The notes: generated from the letters alone by a model not told the origin. Positions 1-9,521 are shown, numbered from the stretch's first letter. The stretch is DNA of 64,000 nt from Planctomycetota bacterium (GCA_947444055.1 CANEYR010000009.1:1-64000), one strand, 5' to 3'. Made by a program: numbers and translations.

Positions 1-1197
1 CGGCCAACCGCCAGCGGGCCGCACACCAACCTGCTTGCAGACGTAGGCACTCGCCTTGTCACCGGCTTGCACACGGCTGGCGGCAAAGTCGACCTGCAGG
101 GTGTTTTTTTCGGAGTCGCGCCACGCCGCGAACGCGAGCGCCCGCAACCGCGCGTCGCCGTCCTTGGTCTGCAACTCGGCGTCGAGGTTGCGATCGAATT
201 CAAACGTCGCTTGGCGAACTGCATCCGCCGCAAAGAAGCGATCGAGCTGCGCCCGCACGGCATCGTCCTGGGCGATCAGGGCGAACAGGCCAGACACGTC
301 CGAGTCCGTCGCGACCTCGGCGGCGCTCACCGGCGCGCCGACATAGCGAGCGGTCTCGTCCGTTCCCCACAACTCGATGCCGCGTCCCCAACCCGCACCA
401 AAGCGCTGGCCGGTGTCCGCGAACGCCACGGCCCAAATGCGATGGTCGCGGTCGGCGTCGCGACATCGGGCGGCATCCCCGACAAACCAACCGCGGTCGA
501 GCCCGGCGGGGTCCGGCTCGTCGGCGCCCACAAACCGCCATGCGGCGCCATCCCACACTTCGACCCACGTGTGGTTGCCTTGTTTGTGGGGCCACTTCAC
601 CGACACCAGGCGAGCCGGCACACAGCACGCTCGGCAGGCGTCAGCCAACAGAATCGACAAGCCTGTGCAGCTCGCCTTGCCCTGCGCAATCGACTCACTC
701 GGCGCTTGGTCCGCGCGCGCACGCCCGGTGGAGTAGTGCACGTTCAGCACAGCGAAGATCGTCTCGTTCAACTTCTGCGCGGCCTCGCCCGACGTCTTGC
801 AATCGCGCACCAGCGGCAGAAAGCGCTGGGCAAAATCGACGCGCCATGCTTCGCGCCGTTCCTTGGCCTGGGCGTACGGCACCACGAAGGCATGGAACAG
901 CGCGTCCGGCAGCTTCGCCCCCCACGCCACTGCTTCCCGAGCCTCTCGCGCCAACCGCACCTCGGCGAGCAAGAACGCGCTGTCCAACGTCTGTGCATCC
1001 GCCGTCGGCATGTGTTCGAGCAAGAACGCCAGCGCCGGCCGTTCCTGCTCACCGACCTCGCGCCACGCCCGTTCGAGTTCGCCACGATTGGCCTCCGCGC
1101 GCAGCCAGGCGGCAGCAATGGCAGCCGGCACGGACTGCGCCCGCAGCGGCAGCCCGAGGCACGCGAAGCCGACAACAACTAGCGAGAGGCGCTTCAT
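1..1197 (-). CDS. Exported transglutaminase-like protein (3' end outside the window)
   Basis: Reading the minus strand from the ATG at 1197 gives 399 uninterrupted codons running off the left edge. The N-terminus is a signal peptide (MKRLSLVVVG...RAQ). A transglutaminase-like cysteine-protease core follows, with Cys in ASCTGLS (about residue 177), His in GNHTWVEVW (209) and Asp in VGADEPDP (226), in the correct order and spacing for a Cys-His-Asp triad. The protein is therefore probably exported and acts on peptide or amide bonds, but its substrate cannot be read. The region after the triad is unassigned. A 371-codon plus-strand frame over the same DNA is a shadow. Without the 3' end, further domains cannot be excluded. 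Confidence 0.8.
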   Translation of the reverse strand, partial: MKRLSLVVVGFACLGLPLRAQSVPAAIAAAWLRAEANRGELERAWREVGEQERPALAFLLEHMPTADAQTLDSAFLLAEVRLAREAREAVAWGAKLPDALFHAFVVPYAQAKERREAWRVDFAQRFLPLVRDCKTSGEAAQKLNETIFAVLNVHYSTGRARADQAPSESIAQGKASCTGLSILLADACRACCVPARLVSVKWPHKQGNHTWVEVWDGAAWRFVGADEPDPAGLDRGWFVGDAARCRDADRDHRIWAVAFADTGQRFGAGWGRGIELWGTDETARYVGAPVSAAEVATDSDVSGLFALIAQDDAVRAQLDRFFAADAVRQATFEFDRNLDAELQTKDGDARLRALAFAAWRDSEKNTLQVDFAASRVQAGDKASAYVCKQVGVRPAGGWP

Positions 1198-1241
1198 CCG
1201 CACAGTTGTAACGAGCACACGCGCAAGCGTCTGCTGCGCGT

Positions 1242-1709
1242 TCAGCCGCGCAGCGAGCCGTGCGCGAACATCCACAACCCCGTGCTCGTGGCGAGCAGGA
1301 CACTGACCAGCCACACCACCAGCGCGCCGCGATGCCAGCGCCGCCACTGCTCACGCCGCCACAGCAACAGCCCCGTGATGATGACGGGCAAGGCCAACAG
1401 ACCGCCGGCTTTCGCGCACGGCAAGTGGATCGCTTTGAGGTCCGCCGGGAAGTCGTAGCGCAGCATCAGCTTCTCGGTCAGCACGATCGTCACCACCAGC
1501 GACAGCATGGTCAGCGGGCCGAGCCAAAGGTGCAGACGTCGTCGCTTGCTGAGTCCTGTGCAAATCGCCGCCACCAACAGGACCACCGTCAAGCCGAAGG
1601 CCAGCCAGAACCACAACGTCGAGACCATGGACGCCGCATCGTGGCCACCGGTCTTACTGGCAAAAAGCATCAAGTCGCAAACCGGGCAACTCCCATACGA
1701 CGGCGCCAT
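1242..1709 (-). CDS. Four-helix integral membrane protein
   Basis: The 155-residue product has about four hydrophobic helices separated by short basic loops (KRRR, RREQWRRWHR). Several His residues lie at membrane edges (LHLWLGP, AIHLPC, RWHRGAL), an arrangement reminiscent of DUF420/cytochrome-b561-like proteins, though no family is certain. The first 27 residues contain CPVCD and are not hydrophobic. An internal ATG at 1628 (MVSTLWFW) would start directly at helix 1 and may be the real start. Neither start has a clear Shine-Dalgarno. It is divergent from cheR, with about 46 bases between them. Function unknown. Confidence 0.6.
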   Translation of the reverse strand: MAPSYGSCPVCDLMLFASKTGGHDAASMVSTLWFWLAFGLTVVLLVAAICTGLSKRRRLHLWLGPLTMLSLVVTIVLTEKLMLRYDFPADLKAIHLPCAKAGGLLALPVIITGLLLWRREQWRRWHRGALVVWLVSVLLATSTGLWMFAHGSLRG

Positions 1710-1755
1710 CGACTCTACGGCAGTTGCCTAACCAGGAATCAAGACCGGCGAGCCG

Positions 1756-2619
1756 ATGAACGCCCGGATGGAACGTGATCTCAACCGCGAGGAATTTCAG
1801 CGATACCACGACGTGATCTACAAGATCGCGGGCATCCACTACCCTACCGAGAAGTTGGCGCTGTTGAGCAACCGGATTCGCAAGCGGCTGCGCGCTACCA
1901 GCACACCTAGCTTTGATATCTACCTGGCGCGCATCCAACAGGCAGGCGAGGCGGTCGAGCAGCAGGCGTTCCTCGATTCGATCACGACCAACGAGACCTA
2001 CTTCTTCCGTTGCCAGCGACATTGGGACTTCTTCAAGACCTGGATCGCGCAGCGCGCCGCCGACGCCACCAAACGCCGCGAACCGCTGCGCATCTGGTCG
2101 GCGGCGGCGTCGACCGGCGCCGAGGCCTTCACGATCCTAATCGTCCTGCACCAAGTCCTGGGCACCGGTTTTGGTGGCGTGCAAGTCGAGGTGCTCGGCA
2201 CCGACCTGTCCTCGCAAGTGCTGGAGGAAGCGCGCCGTGGGGCCTTCCGCGCCTATGCACTCGCGCAAACCCCGCCGCCGATCGTGAAGCAGTACTTCAC
2301 CAAGAACGACAAGGACGACTTTCTGTTCGACCGCACGCTCGCCCGCTGCGTGACGTTCCAACGGCACAATCTGATGGAACCGCTGCTCGGCGGTCGCATG
2401 TTCGACTTCGTGTTCTTGCGCAATGTGATGATCTACTTCGACGGGCCAAGCCGAGAACGCGTGCTGCGGCACATGCACGCGGTCATGCGCCCTGGCAGCC
2501 ATTTGATCGTCGGTGAATCGGAGAGCCTGCTCAGTGTGAAGCACTCGTTCCAGTACGTGAAGCCGTCGATCTTCGTGAAACCGACCGGTGCGCCAACGGC
2601 ACCGCGCGTCACCGCCTGA
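1756..2619 (+). CDS. cheR: CheR-type chemoreceptor glutamate methyltransferase
   Basis: The 287-residue product has the two-part CheR fold: an N-terminal helical domain, then a Rossmann SAM-dependent methyltransferase. Diagnostic motifs are TTNETYFFR (about residues 77-85), a SAM loop WSAAASTGAEAF (114-125), LGTDLSSQVLEEARRGAF, and FLRNVMIYFD near the C-terminus. CheR enzymes methylate receptor glutamates to adapt chemotaxis signalling. No receptor, CheA or CheB gene lies nearby, so the target is unknown. The loop has Ala where many CheR proteins have Cys, which is tolerated variation. An ATG at 1768 is an alternative start. Confidence 0.93.
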   Translation: MNARMERDLNREEFQRYHDVIYKIAGIHYPTEKLALLSNRIRKRLRATSTPSFDIYLARIQQAGEAVEQQAFLDSITTNETYFFRCQRHWDFFKTWIAQRAADATKRREPLRIWSAAASTGAEAFTILIVLHQVLGTGFGGVQVEVLGTDLSSQVLEEARRGAFRAYALAQTPPPIVKQYFTKNDKDDFLFDRTLARCVTFQRHNLMEPLLGGRMFDFVFLRNVMIYFDGPSRERVLRHMHAVMRPGSHLIVGESESLLSVKHSFQYVKPSIFVKPTGAPTAPRVTA

Positions 2620-2670
2620 CGCCACACGATCACGTGCGTGCGTCAGGCCCGCTGCGTAAGCTGCGCCGCG

Positions 2671-3162
2671 ATGCCCAAGATCTTGCACGGTGAACCTCGG
2701 GGAACAGCCCGACGCGTTGGTATCGCGGTGGCCCGCTTCAACGAAGTCGTGACCGAACGGCTGCTCGCTGGCGCGCTGGCGACGTTGCACGCCCACGGCG
2801 TCGACGACGCGGACATCACCGTGCTGTGGGTGCCAGGCGCCTTCGAGTTGCCCATGGCTTGCCGCTGGCTCGCGCAGTCAGGTCTGGTCGACGCCCTCAT
2901 CATGCTCGGCGCCGTCGTGCGCGGTGGCACCGACCACTACGACTACGTGTGCAGCGGTGTCACCGACGGGGCGATGCGCGTCGGCCTCGAAGCGGGCTTG
3001 CCACTTGGCTTCGGCGTGCTGACGTGCGCGTCGATGGACCAAGCGCTGGCGCGCGCCGGTGGCGACGCCGGCAACAAAGGAAGCGACGCTGCCATCGCCG
3101 CCCTGGCGATGGTCGATCTAGGCGCGCAGCTCAGCAGTGCCAAGACGAGACCGACGGGTTGA
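2671..3162 (+). CDS. ribH: 6,7-dimethyl-8-ribityllumazine synthase
   Basis: RibH condenses 5-amino-6-ribitylaminouracil with 3,4-dihydroxy-2-butanone 4-phosphate, the penultimate step of riboflavin synthesis. Family signatures are ARFNEVVTERLLAGA, WVPGAFELP, GAVVRGGTDHYDYV (substrate loop with His) and the C-terminal FGVLT...RAGG..GNKG segment. From the ATG at 2671 the protein is 163 residues, close to the usual 150-160. An in-frame start at 2638 would add eleven residues (MRQARCVSCAA) that do not fit the family. It is followed closely by nusB; ribH-nusB adjacency is common in bacteria. Confidence 0.95.
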   Translation: MPKILHGEPRGTARRVGIAVARFNEVVTERLLAGALATLHAHGVDDADITVLWVPGAFELPMACRWLAQSGLVDALIMLGAVVRGGTDHYDYVCSGVTDGAMRVGLEAGLPLGFGVLTCASMDQALARAGGDAGNKGSDAAIAALAMVDLGAQLSSAKTRPTG

Positions 3163-3222
3163 TCGCAGCGAACGAGCGGTTACCCTTCGCGGCCCCGTTT
3201 CCTCGGAAACCGCTCCTTGCCA

Positions 3223-3723
3223 ATGACTGCCCCAATCCGCCGCCGCACGCGCGCTCGTGAAATCGCGATGCAGGTTCTGTTCCAGTTCGACGTTCGCGGC
3301 GAGCAGTACCCAGGAGAGGTTGGCAAAACCACCGCCGCGCTGTGCGCCGACGAAGCGAGCGACGAGGTGGACGTCGTCGAGTTCGCGACGCGCTTGGTCG
3401 AAGGCACGCGTGCACACCGCGAGGAGATCGACCTGAAGCTGCAGGCGGTCACGCGCAATTGGGATCTGCGGCGCATGGCCAACGTCGACCGCAACGTGCT
3501 GCGCATGGCGGTCTACGAGTTGATGTTCTGCGCCGACGTGCCGCCGAAGGTGGCGATCAACGAAGCGATCGATCTTGGCAAGAAGTACAGCACCGCCAAT
3601 TCGGGCGGCTTCGTGAACGGCATTCTCGATCGCATTCGCATCGACCTCGAGGGCGAGCGCGGTGGCAAGTCGCCTGCCGTCCCACCTGACCCCCAACCTG
3701 ACGCCGGCGCCGCGAGCGCCTGA
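3223..3723 (+). CDS. nusB: Transcription antitermination factor NusB
   Basis: The product of about 166 residues begins MTAPIRRRTRAREIAMQVLF, the Arg-rich N-terminus typical of NusB. It ends with the conserved VNGILDRI helix after the signature block NVLRMAVYELMF..VPPKVAINEAIDLGKKY. NusB binds boxA RNA with NusE (S10) during rRNA antitermination. The ATG at 3223 is preferred over a TTG two codons upstream. A Pro/Ala-rich tail (PAVPPDPQPDAGAASA) extends past the family core. It lies between ribH and ftsY on the same strand and is probably cotranscribed with them. Confidence 0.94.
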   Translation: MTAPIRRRTRAREIAMQVLFQFDVRGEQYPGEVGKTTAALCADEASDEVDVVEFATRLVEGTRAHREEIDLKLQAVTRNWDLRRMANVDRNVLRMAVYELMFCADVPPKVAINEAIDLGKKYSTANSGGFVNGILDRIRIDLEGERGGKSPAVPPDPQPDAGAASA

Positions 3724-3766
3724 CTCGCTCGTTGCCGCCGTCGCCCAAAACCCCGACACTGCGGCG

Positions 3767-4690
3767 ATGGTGTTCGGCAAGCTGCTCAGCGCACTCAAGA
3801 AAACGCGCGACGTACTGACCGCGGGCCTCGCCCGCCTCTTCTCCGGTCGCAAGCTCGATGAGCAGTTCCTCGATGAGCTCGAGGAGATTCTCTACAACAG
3901 CGACCTCGGGCCGGTTGGCACCCGCGTCGTGCAAGAACTGAAGGTCGCGTACAAGAAGCGCGAGGTGAAGGAGACCGCCGAAGTGCCCGCGTTCCTGCGG
4001 CAGAAGCTGGTGGCGATGTTGGCCGGTTGCGAAGCGCCGCTGCTGCGCGCGCCGTCCGCGCCCACCATCGTGATGATTGTCGGCGTCAACGGCGCCGGCA
4101 AGACGACGTCGATCGCCAAGCTGGCGCGGCACCTGCAGCAGCAAGGACACTCGGTGATGCTCGGTGCAGGCGACACCTTCCGCGCGGCCGCCGTCGAGCA
4201 ACTCACGCTGTGGGCCGGTCGACTCGGCATCCCCATCATCAAGCAAGCGATGGGCGCCGACCCCGCCGCGGTCGCCTTTGATGCCGTCAGCGCGGCGATC
4301 GCGCGCAAGGTCGACTATCTCCTGCTCGACACCGCTGGCCGCCTGCACACACAGAAGAACCTGATGACCGAGCTCGAGAAGATCGTGCGCGTCGTCAAGA
4401 AGCAGCTGCCCGATGCCCCGCACGAAACCCTGCTCGTGCTCGATGCCACCACCGGCCAAAACGCGATCCGCCAGGCCAGTGAGTTCGCCAAGTCCGCACC
4501 GATCACTGGCCTGATCCTCGCCAAGATGGATGGCACGGCCAAAGGCGGCGCCTTGTTCGGCATTCGCGATGCCTTGCCAGTGCCCGTAAAGTTCCTCGGC
4601 GTCGGCGAGGGCATCGACGACCTCGAACCCTTCACCGTGAAGGGCTTCGTCGACGCGATCCTGCAGTTCGACAAAGCGAACTCGGCATGA
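3767..4690 (+). CDS. ftsY: Signal recognition particle receptor FtsY
   Basis: The 307-residue product has a short helical N domain followed by the SRP GTPase G domain. G motifs are [10 protein letters not shown] (about residues 106-115), [17 protein letters not shown] and [10 protein letters not shown], closing with [12 protein letters not shown]. FtsY docks the SRP-ribosome complex at the membrane. The acidic A domain found in E. coli FtsY is absent, as in many bacteria. The ATG at 3767 ([15 protein letters not shown]) gives a normal N domain; the frame is open 35 codons further upstream, overlapping nusB. Its stop overlaps the next start as ATGA, so the two genes are probably translationally coupled. 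Confidence 0.96.
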   Translation: MVFGKLLSALKKTRDVLTAGLARLFSGRKLDEQFLDELEEILYNSDLGPVGTRVVQELKVAYKKREVKETAEVPAFLRQKLVAMLAGCEAPLLRAPSAPTIVMIVGVNGAGKTTSIAKLARHLQQQGHSVMLGAGDTFRAAAVEQLTLWAGRLGIPIIKQAMGADPAAVAFDAVSAAIARKVDYLLLDTAGRLHTQKNLMTELEKIVRVVKKQLPDAPHETLLVLDATTGQNAIRQASEFAKSAPITGLILAKMDGTAKGGALFGIRDALPVPVKFLGVGEGIDDLEPFTVKGFVDAILQFDKANSA

Positions 4691-6780
4691 ACGGCGCCGC
4701 GGTGGCGCCATCGCGACCAGAGCTGCCGACCTGGTGCTTGCTGACGTTCTTCACGCTGCTCGTGGTGCCGTTCCATCCGTACTGGCTCGACTTCGAACAA
4801 GTGCGTCGCGGCTTGTTGCTCGGGCTCAGCGGTGTCTGCCTGATTGCGCTGCCTAGGCTGCAACCGGTGCGCGGCGAAGTGTTGGTGTGGGCATTCGTCG
4901 GCGCCCTGCTTGGCTGTGCGGCGATTTCGTGGCTTGGCGCCACCTGGTTTCTCACCGCGGGAACGACGGCGACCTTCCAGCCGTGGGACGCGATCTATCG
5001 CATCGCCCACTGGTTGGCGCTGCTCGTCGTCTTGCGCCTGGGGGCGGCGACCGGCGTGCGCGCCGCCCTGCCGCTCGCCGGCTTGCTGGCCGCGACGTGT
5101 GCGTTCGGGCTGCTGCAACGACTGGGCCTGGGTGAAATCGCTGGCTACGGGGTCGAACGCGAACCGGTCTCGGTGTTTGGCAATCTCAACGTCGCGTCCG
5201 AGTGGACGGCGATCGCCGCGATGGCAGTCGCCGTCTTGCTGCCGCACTACAGCTCACCACGAGCCCGCGGCCTCGCCCACACGACCCTCGTGCTGGCGGG
5301 CTGCTACTTGCTGGTCAACCAGTCGCGCTCCGGCCTGATCGCGTTGCCGATCGGCTTGGCGCTGCTGCTCGTGCTGCGTTGGCGCGACCGCGCCTTCCTG
5401 CCGATGGTGCTCGTGGTCGCCGGTGCCCTCGTCGGCCTCTTGCTCACGACCGCCGTGCCGCGACCAGATGCCGTCAGCCAACAAGCCGCGCGCGCGGAAC
5501 AGAAGCGCAGCACTTCGACGCTCGCCGTTCGCTTCGAAATCGCGAAGGGCACCACCAAGCTGTGGGCCCAGTCGCCGATCTTCGGCAAGGGTCCAGGCCA
5601 GTTCGCCGTCAACTACCCGAGCGTGCGCAGCCAGGAAGAGATCGAGGCCTCAAGCCACGGCCGGCAATTCGCCACGGAGGTGCGCACAGCCCACGACGAC
5701 TGGCTCGAACTGTTGGTCGACGGCGGCTTGCTGGCCATGGCCATGTTCGCGGCGATGCTGTTCGGGCTGCAGCGGGGCCAACGCGACAAAGCGAGGTTGT
5801 TGCCATTGTTCGTGCTGTTGCTGCTGATGCTGGCGCGCGCGCCCCTGTGGAACGCGCCGGCCGCAGCGATTGCACTCTGCCTCGTCGGCACTCCCGCCGC
5901 CGCCACCACGGCCCAGCCGCGCTGGCGGTTGCCTGCCAATCTCGCCCTCGGGTTGCTGCTGTGTGCGCTCGGCCTGCCGTTGGTGGTGGGCAACCAACTC
6001 GCGGCAAGCTGGCAGCGCGCGGTCGCCCACGGTGAGCAGCCGCCCATGCAAGACGTCGCGGCGGCCGCGTGGTGCATGCCCTTCGAGCCACGCTGGTTCG
6101 AGATCCTGACGCGAGAGAAACTCGCCGCCGGTGATCTGCAAGGCGCCGCGCACGCGGCGGCCAAGGCGCTGCAACTGCGTCCCCACCACCCGCAGCTCTA
6201 CCTCAACTTGGCGGAAGTGCTGGCGCGCGGCAACAAGTACAAGGAAGCCCGCAGCGTCGCCCGCCAAGGGCTGGCGCTCGATCCAGCGCACCCGGAGCTG
6301 CGCGCCGTGACCAGCGTCGCGCTTGCGCAACTGGACGACGTCGAGGGTGCGATCGCCGCCGTCGTCGAACGCCCGCACGCAGTGTGGCGTCCGCTGTTGG
6401 CTCGCCACTTCGCCGACTTGGCGCGCCTGGCCGACGACCGCAAGCAGTCGCGCGCCGCGGAGCGCTTCCTGATCGAGCACCACTTCGTTGCCGCCGTCGA
6501 CCTGCGCAGCGGCGACAGCACCGCTGCCGCGCTGACCATCAACGAACACGTCGCCCGGATGACAGCAGCCATGACCACGGCCGAGGCCAGCGATGCGCGC
6601 CCGCTGGTGTTGGGAGCCCTCGCCCTGCTCGACCTCGGCAAGCCGCAAGACGCCATCAGCTTGGGCGAGGCCGCGAGCAAGTTCCGCCCACTGCTGCCGT
6701 GGCAACGCGAACTGCTCGGCAGCCAACTCGACCGACTGCGCGCGATCGAAGCCTGGGTGCCGATCGTCGGGGCGCGCTAG
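4687..6780 (+). CDS. O-antigen-ligase-like polytopic membrane protein with C-terminal TPRs
   Basis: The N-terminal 460 or so residues form about ten or more hydrophobic helices with Wzy_C/O-antigen ligase hallmarks: a NQSRSG motif after a helix, and a large extracytoplasmic loop with R-F-E-I, GKGPGQFAVNYP and AHDDWLELLVDGG. After the last helix, roughly residues 470-600 form TPR-like helical repeats (A..A.....A..LRPHHPQLYLNLAEVLARGNKY). Such ligases transfer undecaprenyl-linked glycans, or glycosylate proteins, on the outer face of the inner membrane; the acceptor is unknown. The start overlaps the ftsY stop by four bases. No glycan-synthesis genes adjoin it. Confidence 0.85.
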   Translation: MNGAAVAPSRPELPTWCLLTFFTLLVVPFHPYWLDFEQVRRGLLLGLSGVCLIALPRLQPVRGEVLVWAFVGALLGCAAISWLGATWFLTAGTTATFQPWDAIYRIAHWLALLVVLRLGAATGVRAALPLAGLLAATCAFGLLQRLGLGEIAGYGVEREPVSVFGNLNVASEWTAIAAMAVAVLLPHYSSPRARGLAHTTLVLAGCYLLVNQSRSGLIALPIGLALLLVLRWRDRAFLPMVLVVAGALVGLLLTTAVPRPDAVSQQAARAEQKRSTSTLAVRFEIAKGTTKLWAQSPIFGKGPGQFAVNYPSVRSQEEIEASSHGRQFATEVRTAHDDWLELLVDGGLLAMAMFAAMLFGLQRGQRDKARLLPLFVLLLLMLARAPLWNAPAAAIALCLVGTPAAATTAQPRWRLPANLALGLLLCALGLPLVVGNQLAASWQRAVAHGEQPPMQDVAAAAWCMPFEPRWFEILTREKLAAGDLQGAAHAAAKALQLRPHHPQLYLNLAEVLARGNKYKEARSVARQGLALDPAHPELRAVTSVALAQLDDVEGAIAAVVERPHAVWRPLLARHFADLARLADDRKQSRAAERFLIEHHFVAAVDLRSGDSTAAALTINEHVARMTAAMTTAEASDARPLVLGALALLDLGKPQDAISLGEAASKFRPLLPWQRELLGSQLDRLRAIEAWVPIVGAR

Positions 6781-6783
6781 CTA

Positions 6784-7668
6784 CTACTTGCCGACTCCCG
6801 CCGCCGGCGCCTTCTTCGCCGCCGCCCGCACTTCCTCAAGATCGCTCTCCGCACCGCAGCCTGCGACGAACTGCTCGAACGTCCACGCCTGCGCGTGCAG
6901 CGCGTGCGTCGCGGGAAACAACGAACGCAGCGAATCCTGCAGCGTGTAACCAAGGAACGCCATGCCCAGCCGGTTCGCGTGCAGCTGATCGCCCTGCAGC
7001 AAAGCCCCCGGTGCCGACAGCACGACCCCTTCGACCAACGGCAGCGGTGCGCCTGTGTGCTTCATCGTCTTCACGAGATCGGACAGTGCGACCAGTTGGA
7101 TGTTCTTGTGCTCAGCAACAAACGCGGCCAGTTGCTCATTGAGCTGCTGCTGCAATTCAAGTGCTGGCACCCAAGCCGGATTCATCACCCGCCGGAGAGC
7201 ACCGCGCATGTCCGGCAGGTCACCGAGCAGCACGGGCACTTCGAGTTGGGCCAACAGCTCAAGGCCGCGAGCTAGGCGCGCCTTGCGCACCGTCGCTTCG
7301 TCGCCGCGCACCGGGCCGTAGGCAAACCAAAACGCGAAGTCGACGGCGACCACGGCATCGACCTTTGCCTTCTTCGCCGCATCAACCTGCCTCTTGCCGA
7401 TGCCCTCGACGTCGAGAAACATCTGGGCCATCTGGGTGGGGTTGTGCGTCGTCGCTTTGGCGTGCTCGCCGCACCAAGCCTTCAAGACATGCTGCATGGT
7501 CACCGAGTCGCCGAGTTCGGTGGCGCCGGTCAGTGGCCCATCGCAAAAGCCGCCGCTGACACTGGCGCCGATGACGTGCAGCCGGAACGGATTGGTCGAT
7601 GGCGCCGCATCTTGCGCGCACGCCACTACCGCCGTGATCACGAGACCAAACAGGGAACGCAGCATCAT
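6784..7668 (-). CDS. Exported SGNH/GDSL-like hydrolase
   Basis: The product begins MMLRSLFGLVITAVVACAQD, a signal peptide with an AGGA Shine-Dalgarno-like site upstream. A longer frame to 7800 is not credible as coding. SGNH-type landmarks are VIGASVSGGF near the mature N-terminus (block I, nucleophile Ser), LGDLPDMRGA in the middle, and GDQLHANRLG near the C-terminus (the D-x-x-H block supplying the catalytic His). This suggests an esterase or lipase on a cell-surface substrate. It is convergent with the upstream ligase gene, with three bases between stops. The substrate cannot be inferred. Confidence 0.72.
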   Translation of the reverse strand: MMLRSLFGLVITAVVACAQDAAPSTNPFRLHVIGASVSGGFCDGPLTGATELGDSVTMQHVLKAWCGEHAKATTHNPTQMAQMFLDVEGIGKRQVDAAKKAKVDAVVAVDFAFWFAYGPVRGDEATVRKARLARGLELLAQLEVPVLLGDLPDMRGALRRVMNPAWVPALELQQQLNEQLAAFVAEHKNIQLVALSDLVKTMKHTGAPLPLVEGVVLSAPGALLQGDQLHANRLGMAFLGYTLQDSLRSLFPATHALHAQAWTFEQFVAGCGAESDLEEVRAAAKKAPAAGVGK

Positions 7669-7807
7669 CAGAGTAGTCCTCGTTCCGCGTCGGGCTTGCA
7701 ACACCGACGCTGAAGATTGGTGGCGCGAGGCAGTGCATGCGTAGCGCCGCAAACTCTGCCATGGCTGGAACTCTCGCGTGCGCGTGCGCCGCCAGGGCAA
7801 CCGCCAC

Positions 7808-7866
7808 TTGCACAGGGAAAAAATATGGGCTTTACTGAAAGCAGCCGAGGGGACTCACCTCTCGGC
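7808..7866 (+). promoter_or_regulatory. Possible promoter and leader hairpin
   Basis: A TTGCAC (7808-7813) and TTTACT (7831-7836) pair is separated by 17 bases, a weak sigma70-like arrangement. It is followed by an inverted repeat at 7844-7866: GCCGAGGGG, loop ACTCA, CCTCTCGGC, nine pairs including one G-U. The hairpin ends 38 bases before the ATG at 7905, so it would lie in the 5' leader of the exported protein. Promoter assignment is tentative. Confidence 0.3.
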
Positions 7867-7904
7867 CAGTACCTCGTCCAGAACTCACTCAAGTAGGGTT
7901 TCCC

Positions 7905-9521
7905 ATGCTAGCTCGTTTGCTTTCCAAGCACTTTCTCAGTGCGTTGACTGCGGTCGTTTCTGTGGCTGGGGCGGCTCAAGCCCAGTCCTTCTTTGAAGGG
8001 TTCGAGCCCGGCCCCGTCACCCCCGGCATCGCTGCGATTCCGGCCGGCTGGACATCCGTCAATGTCAGCCCCGGCGGCCCCGGCACCGTCCCGAACTGGC
8101 AGGTCCGCAACGATGCCGCCGTGTTCCCAGCCTTTGCCGGCACCACCTATGCGTGGGCGAACTACAACTCCTCCACCGGCGCGAACAACATCAGCAACTT
8201 CCTGATCTCACCGTTGGTCACGTTCAACAACGGTGACACGATCAGCTTCTACACGCGGACGGTTCCTACCGTCGCCTACCCTGATCGCCTGGAGCTCGCG
8301 TACAACACGACCGGCTCGACGCTGCCGGCCGACTTCACCAACGTCCTCCTGACGGTGAATCCCGCCCTCACGGTCGCCGGCTATCCCACGGTGTGGACGC
8401 AGTTCTCGGCGACCATCTCGGGCCTGGGTGGCCCCACGGCCGGCCGGTTCGCCTTTCACTACAACCCCACCACCGGCGGCCCGGCGGGCGCCAACTCCGA
8501 CTACATCGGCGTGGACGATGTCAACTACACCGGGACCGGCGGCGGCACGCTGGCCACGAACACCAGCCTCGGACAGGGCTGCTACAACCGGTTTAACTCG
8601 TTCTACGAGTTGTTCGCGGTCGGCGCGACCGACCTCAGCAACACGAGCTGGACCCTGACGCAGAACGGGTCAGGTGGCTACGACGTCACCCCAGGTGGCG
8701 CCGCCTTCGCGCCGCCTTCAGGGACCGCGACCCAGGTTGTGCTCACGGACGACTCGCAGGCCGCGGTCGGCACCTTGGGGCTGTCGGTCGGCTCCAACGG
8801 CTGGGTCGCCACCGGTGTCGGCAACACCAACGCCTACACGCCGACGGCCGCCGTCTTCCTCAGCAACCCGTCGTCGGCCATCGCCTTCTGGCACGACATG
8901 AACCCTGCCATCGCAGGCAGTGGCCAGGTCTTCTATGAAGAGACCGGCCCGATTGCCGTCATCACCTACAATGGTGTCTACGACTACGGCGGCACGGCCC
9001 CGAACTCGATCCGCGTCGAAATGATCGTCGCCGGCCCTGGTTCGGTGCCCATCATCCAAGTCGGTTTCGGTGCGCTCTCGATCGGCGGCAACGGTCGGCT
9101 CGTCGGTTACTCGCCGGGTGGCGCGAGCACCAATCCGGGCTCGGTCGACATCTCGGCTTCTACCCTGATCACCACGAGTGACCCGGAGGCGCTGGCGTTG
9201 GCCTTGACGGCGAGCACCCGTCCCGTCACCGGCCTGAACTGGAACCTGGCAGTCAGCAATAGCGCGGTGCTGGACCTGATCATCATCGGCGTCACGGATC
9301 CGAACATCCCTGACCTGTTCTTCATTGGCATGCCGGGCTGCGGCCTTCGCGCGTCCCTCGACCTGATCAATGTCGGGTCGACGTTTTCGCTGGCGATCCC
9401 GAACAACCCCACGCTCATCGGCGTGTCGCTGTTCGCCAACGGTGCCTCGGTGGCGCCCGGTGCGAACGCCTTCGGCTTCATCACCAGCAATGGTATCCGG
9501 GGCACGATCGGCGACGTCTGA
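7905..9521 (+). CDS. Exported choice-of-anchor-J-like protein with C-terminal P-N-x-P module
   Basis: The 538-residue product has a signal peptide (MLARLLSKHFLSAL...AQAQ). A beta-rich domain of choice-of-anchor J type follows: FFEGFEPG, NWQVRN, FLISPLVTF, SDYIGVDDVNYTG. The middle is Gly/Ser/Thr-rich and unassigned. The C-terminus carries the lineage-specific module GCGLRASLDL...IPNNPTLIGVSLFANGAS...FGFITSNGIRGTIG. The same module ends other large exported proteins here and recurs as orphan fragments. It probably sorts or anchors proteins at the surface, but no function is established. A strong terminator follows the stop. Confidence 0.85.
   Translation: MLARLLSKHFLSALTAVVSVAGAAQAQSFFEGFEPGPVTPGIAAIPAGWTSVNVSPGGPGTVPNWQVRNDAAVFPAFAGTTYAWANYNSSTGANNISNFLISPLVTFNNGDTISFYTRTVPTVAYPDRLELAYNTTGSTLPADFTNVLLTVNPALTVAGYPTVWTQFSATISGLGGPTAGRFAFHYNPTTGGPAGANSDYIGVDDVNYTGTGGGTLATNTSLGQGCYNRFNSFYELFAVGATDLSNTSWTLTQNGSGGYDVTPGGAAFAPPSGTATQVVLTDDSQAAVGTLGLSVGSNGWVATGVGNTNAYTPTAAVFLSNPSSAIAFWHDMNPAIAGSGQVFYEETGPIAVITYNGVYDYGGTAPNSIRVEMIVAGPGSVPIIQVGFGALSIGGNGRLVGYSPGGASTNPGSVDISASTLITTSDPEALALALTASTRPVTGLNWNLAVSNSAVLDLIIIGVTDPNIPDLFFIGMPGCGLRASLDLINVGSTFSLAIPNNPTLIGVSLFANGASVAPGANAFGFITSNGIRGTIGDV

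Noticed and set aside
67-1182. 371-codon plus-strand frame
   Set aside because: Antisense shadow of the transglutaminase-like gene; Arg/His/Ala-rich with no motifs.
3557-4711. 384-codon minus-strand frame
   Set aside because: Antisense to ftsY.
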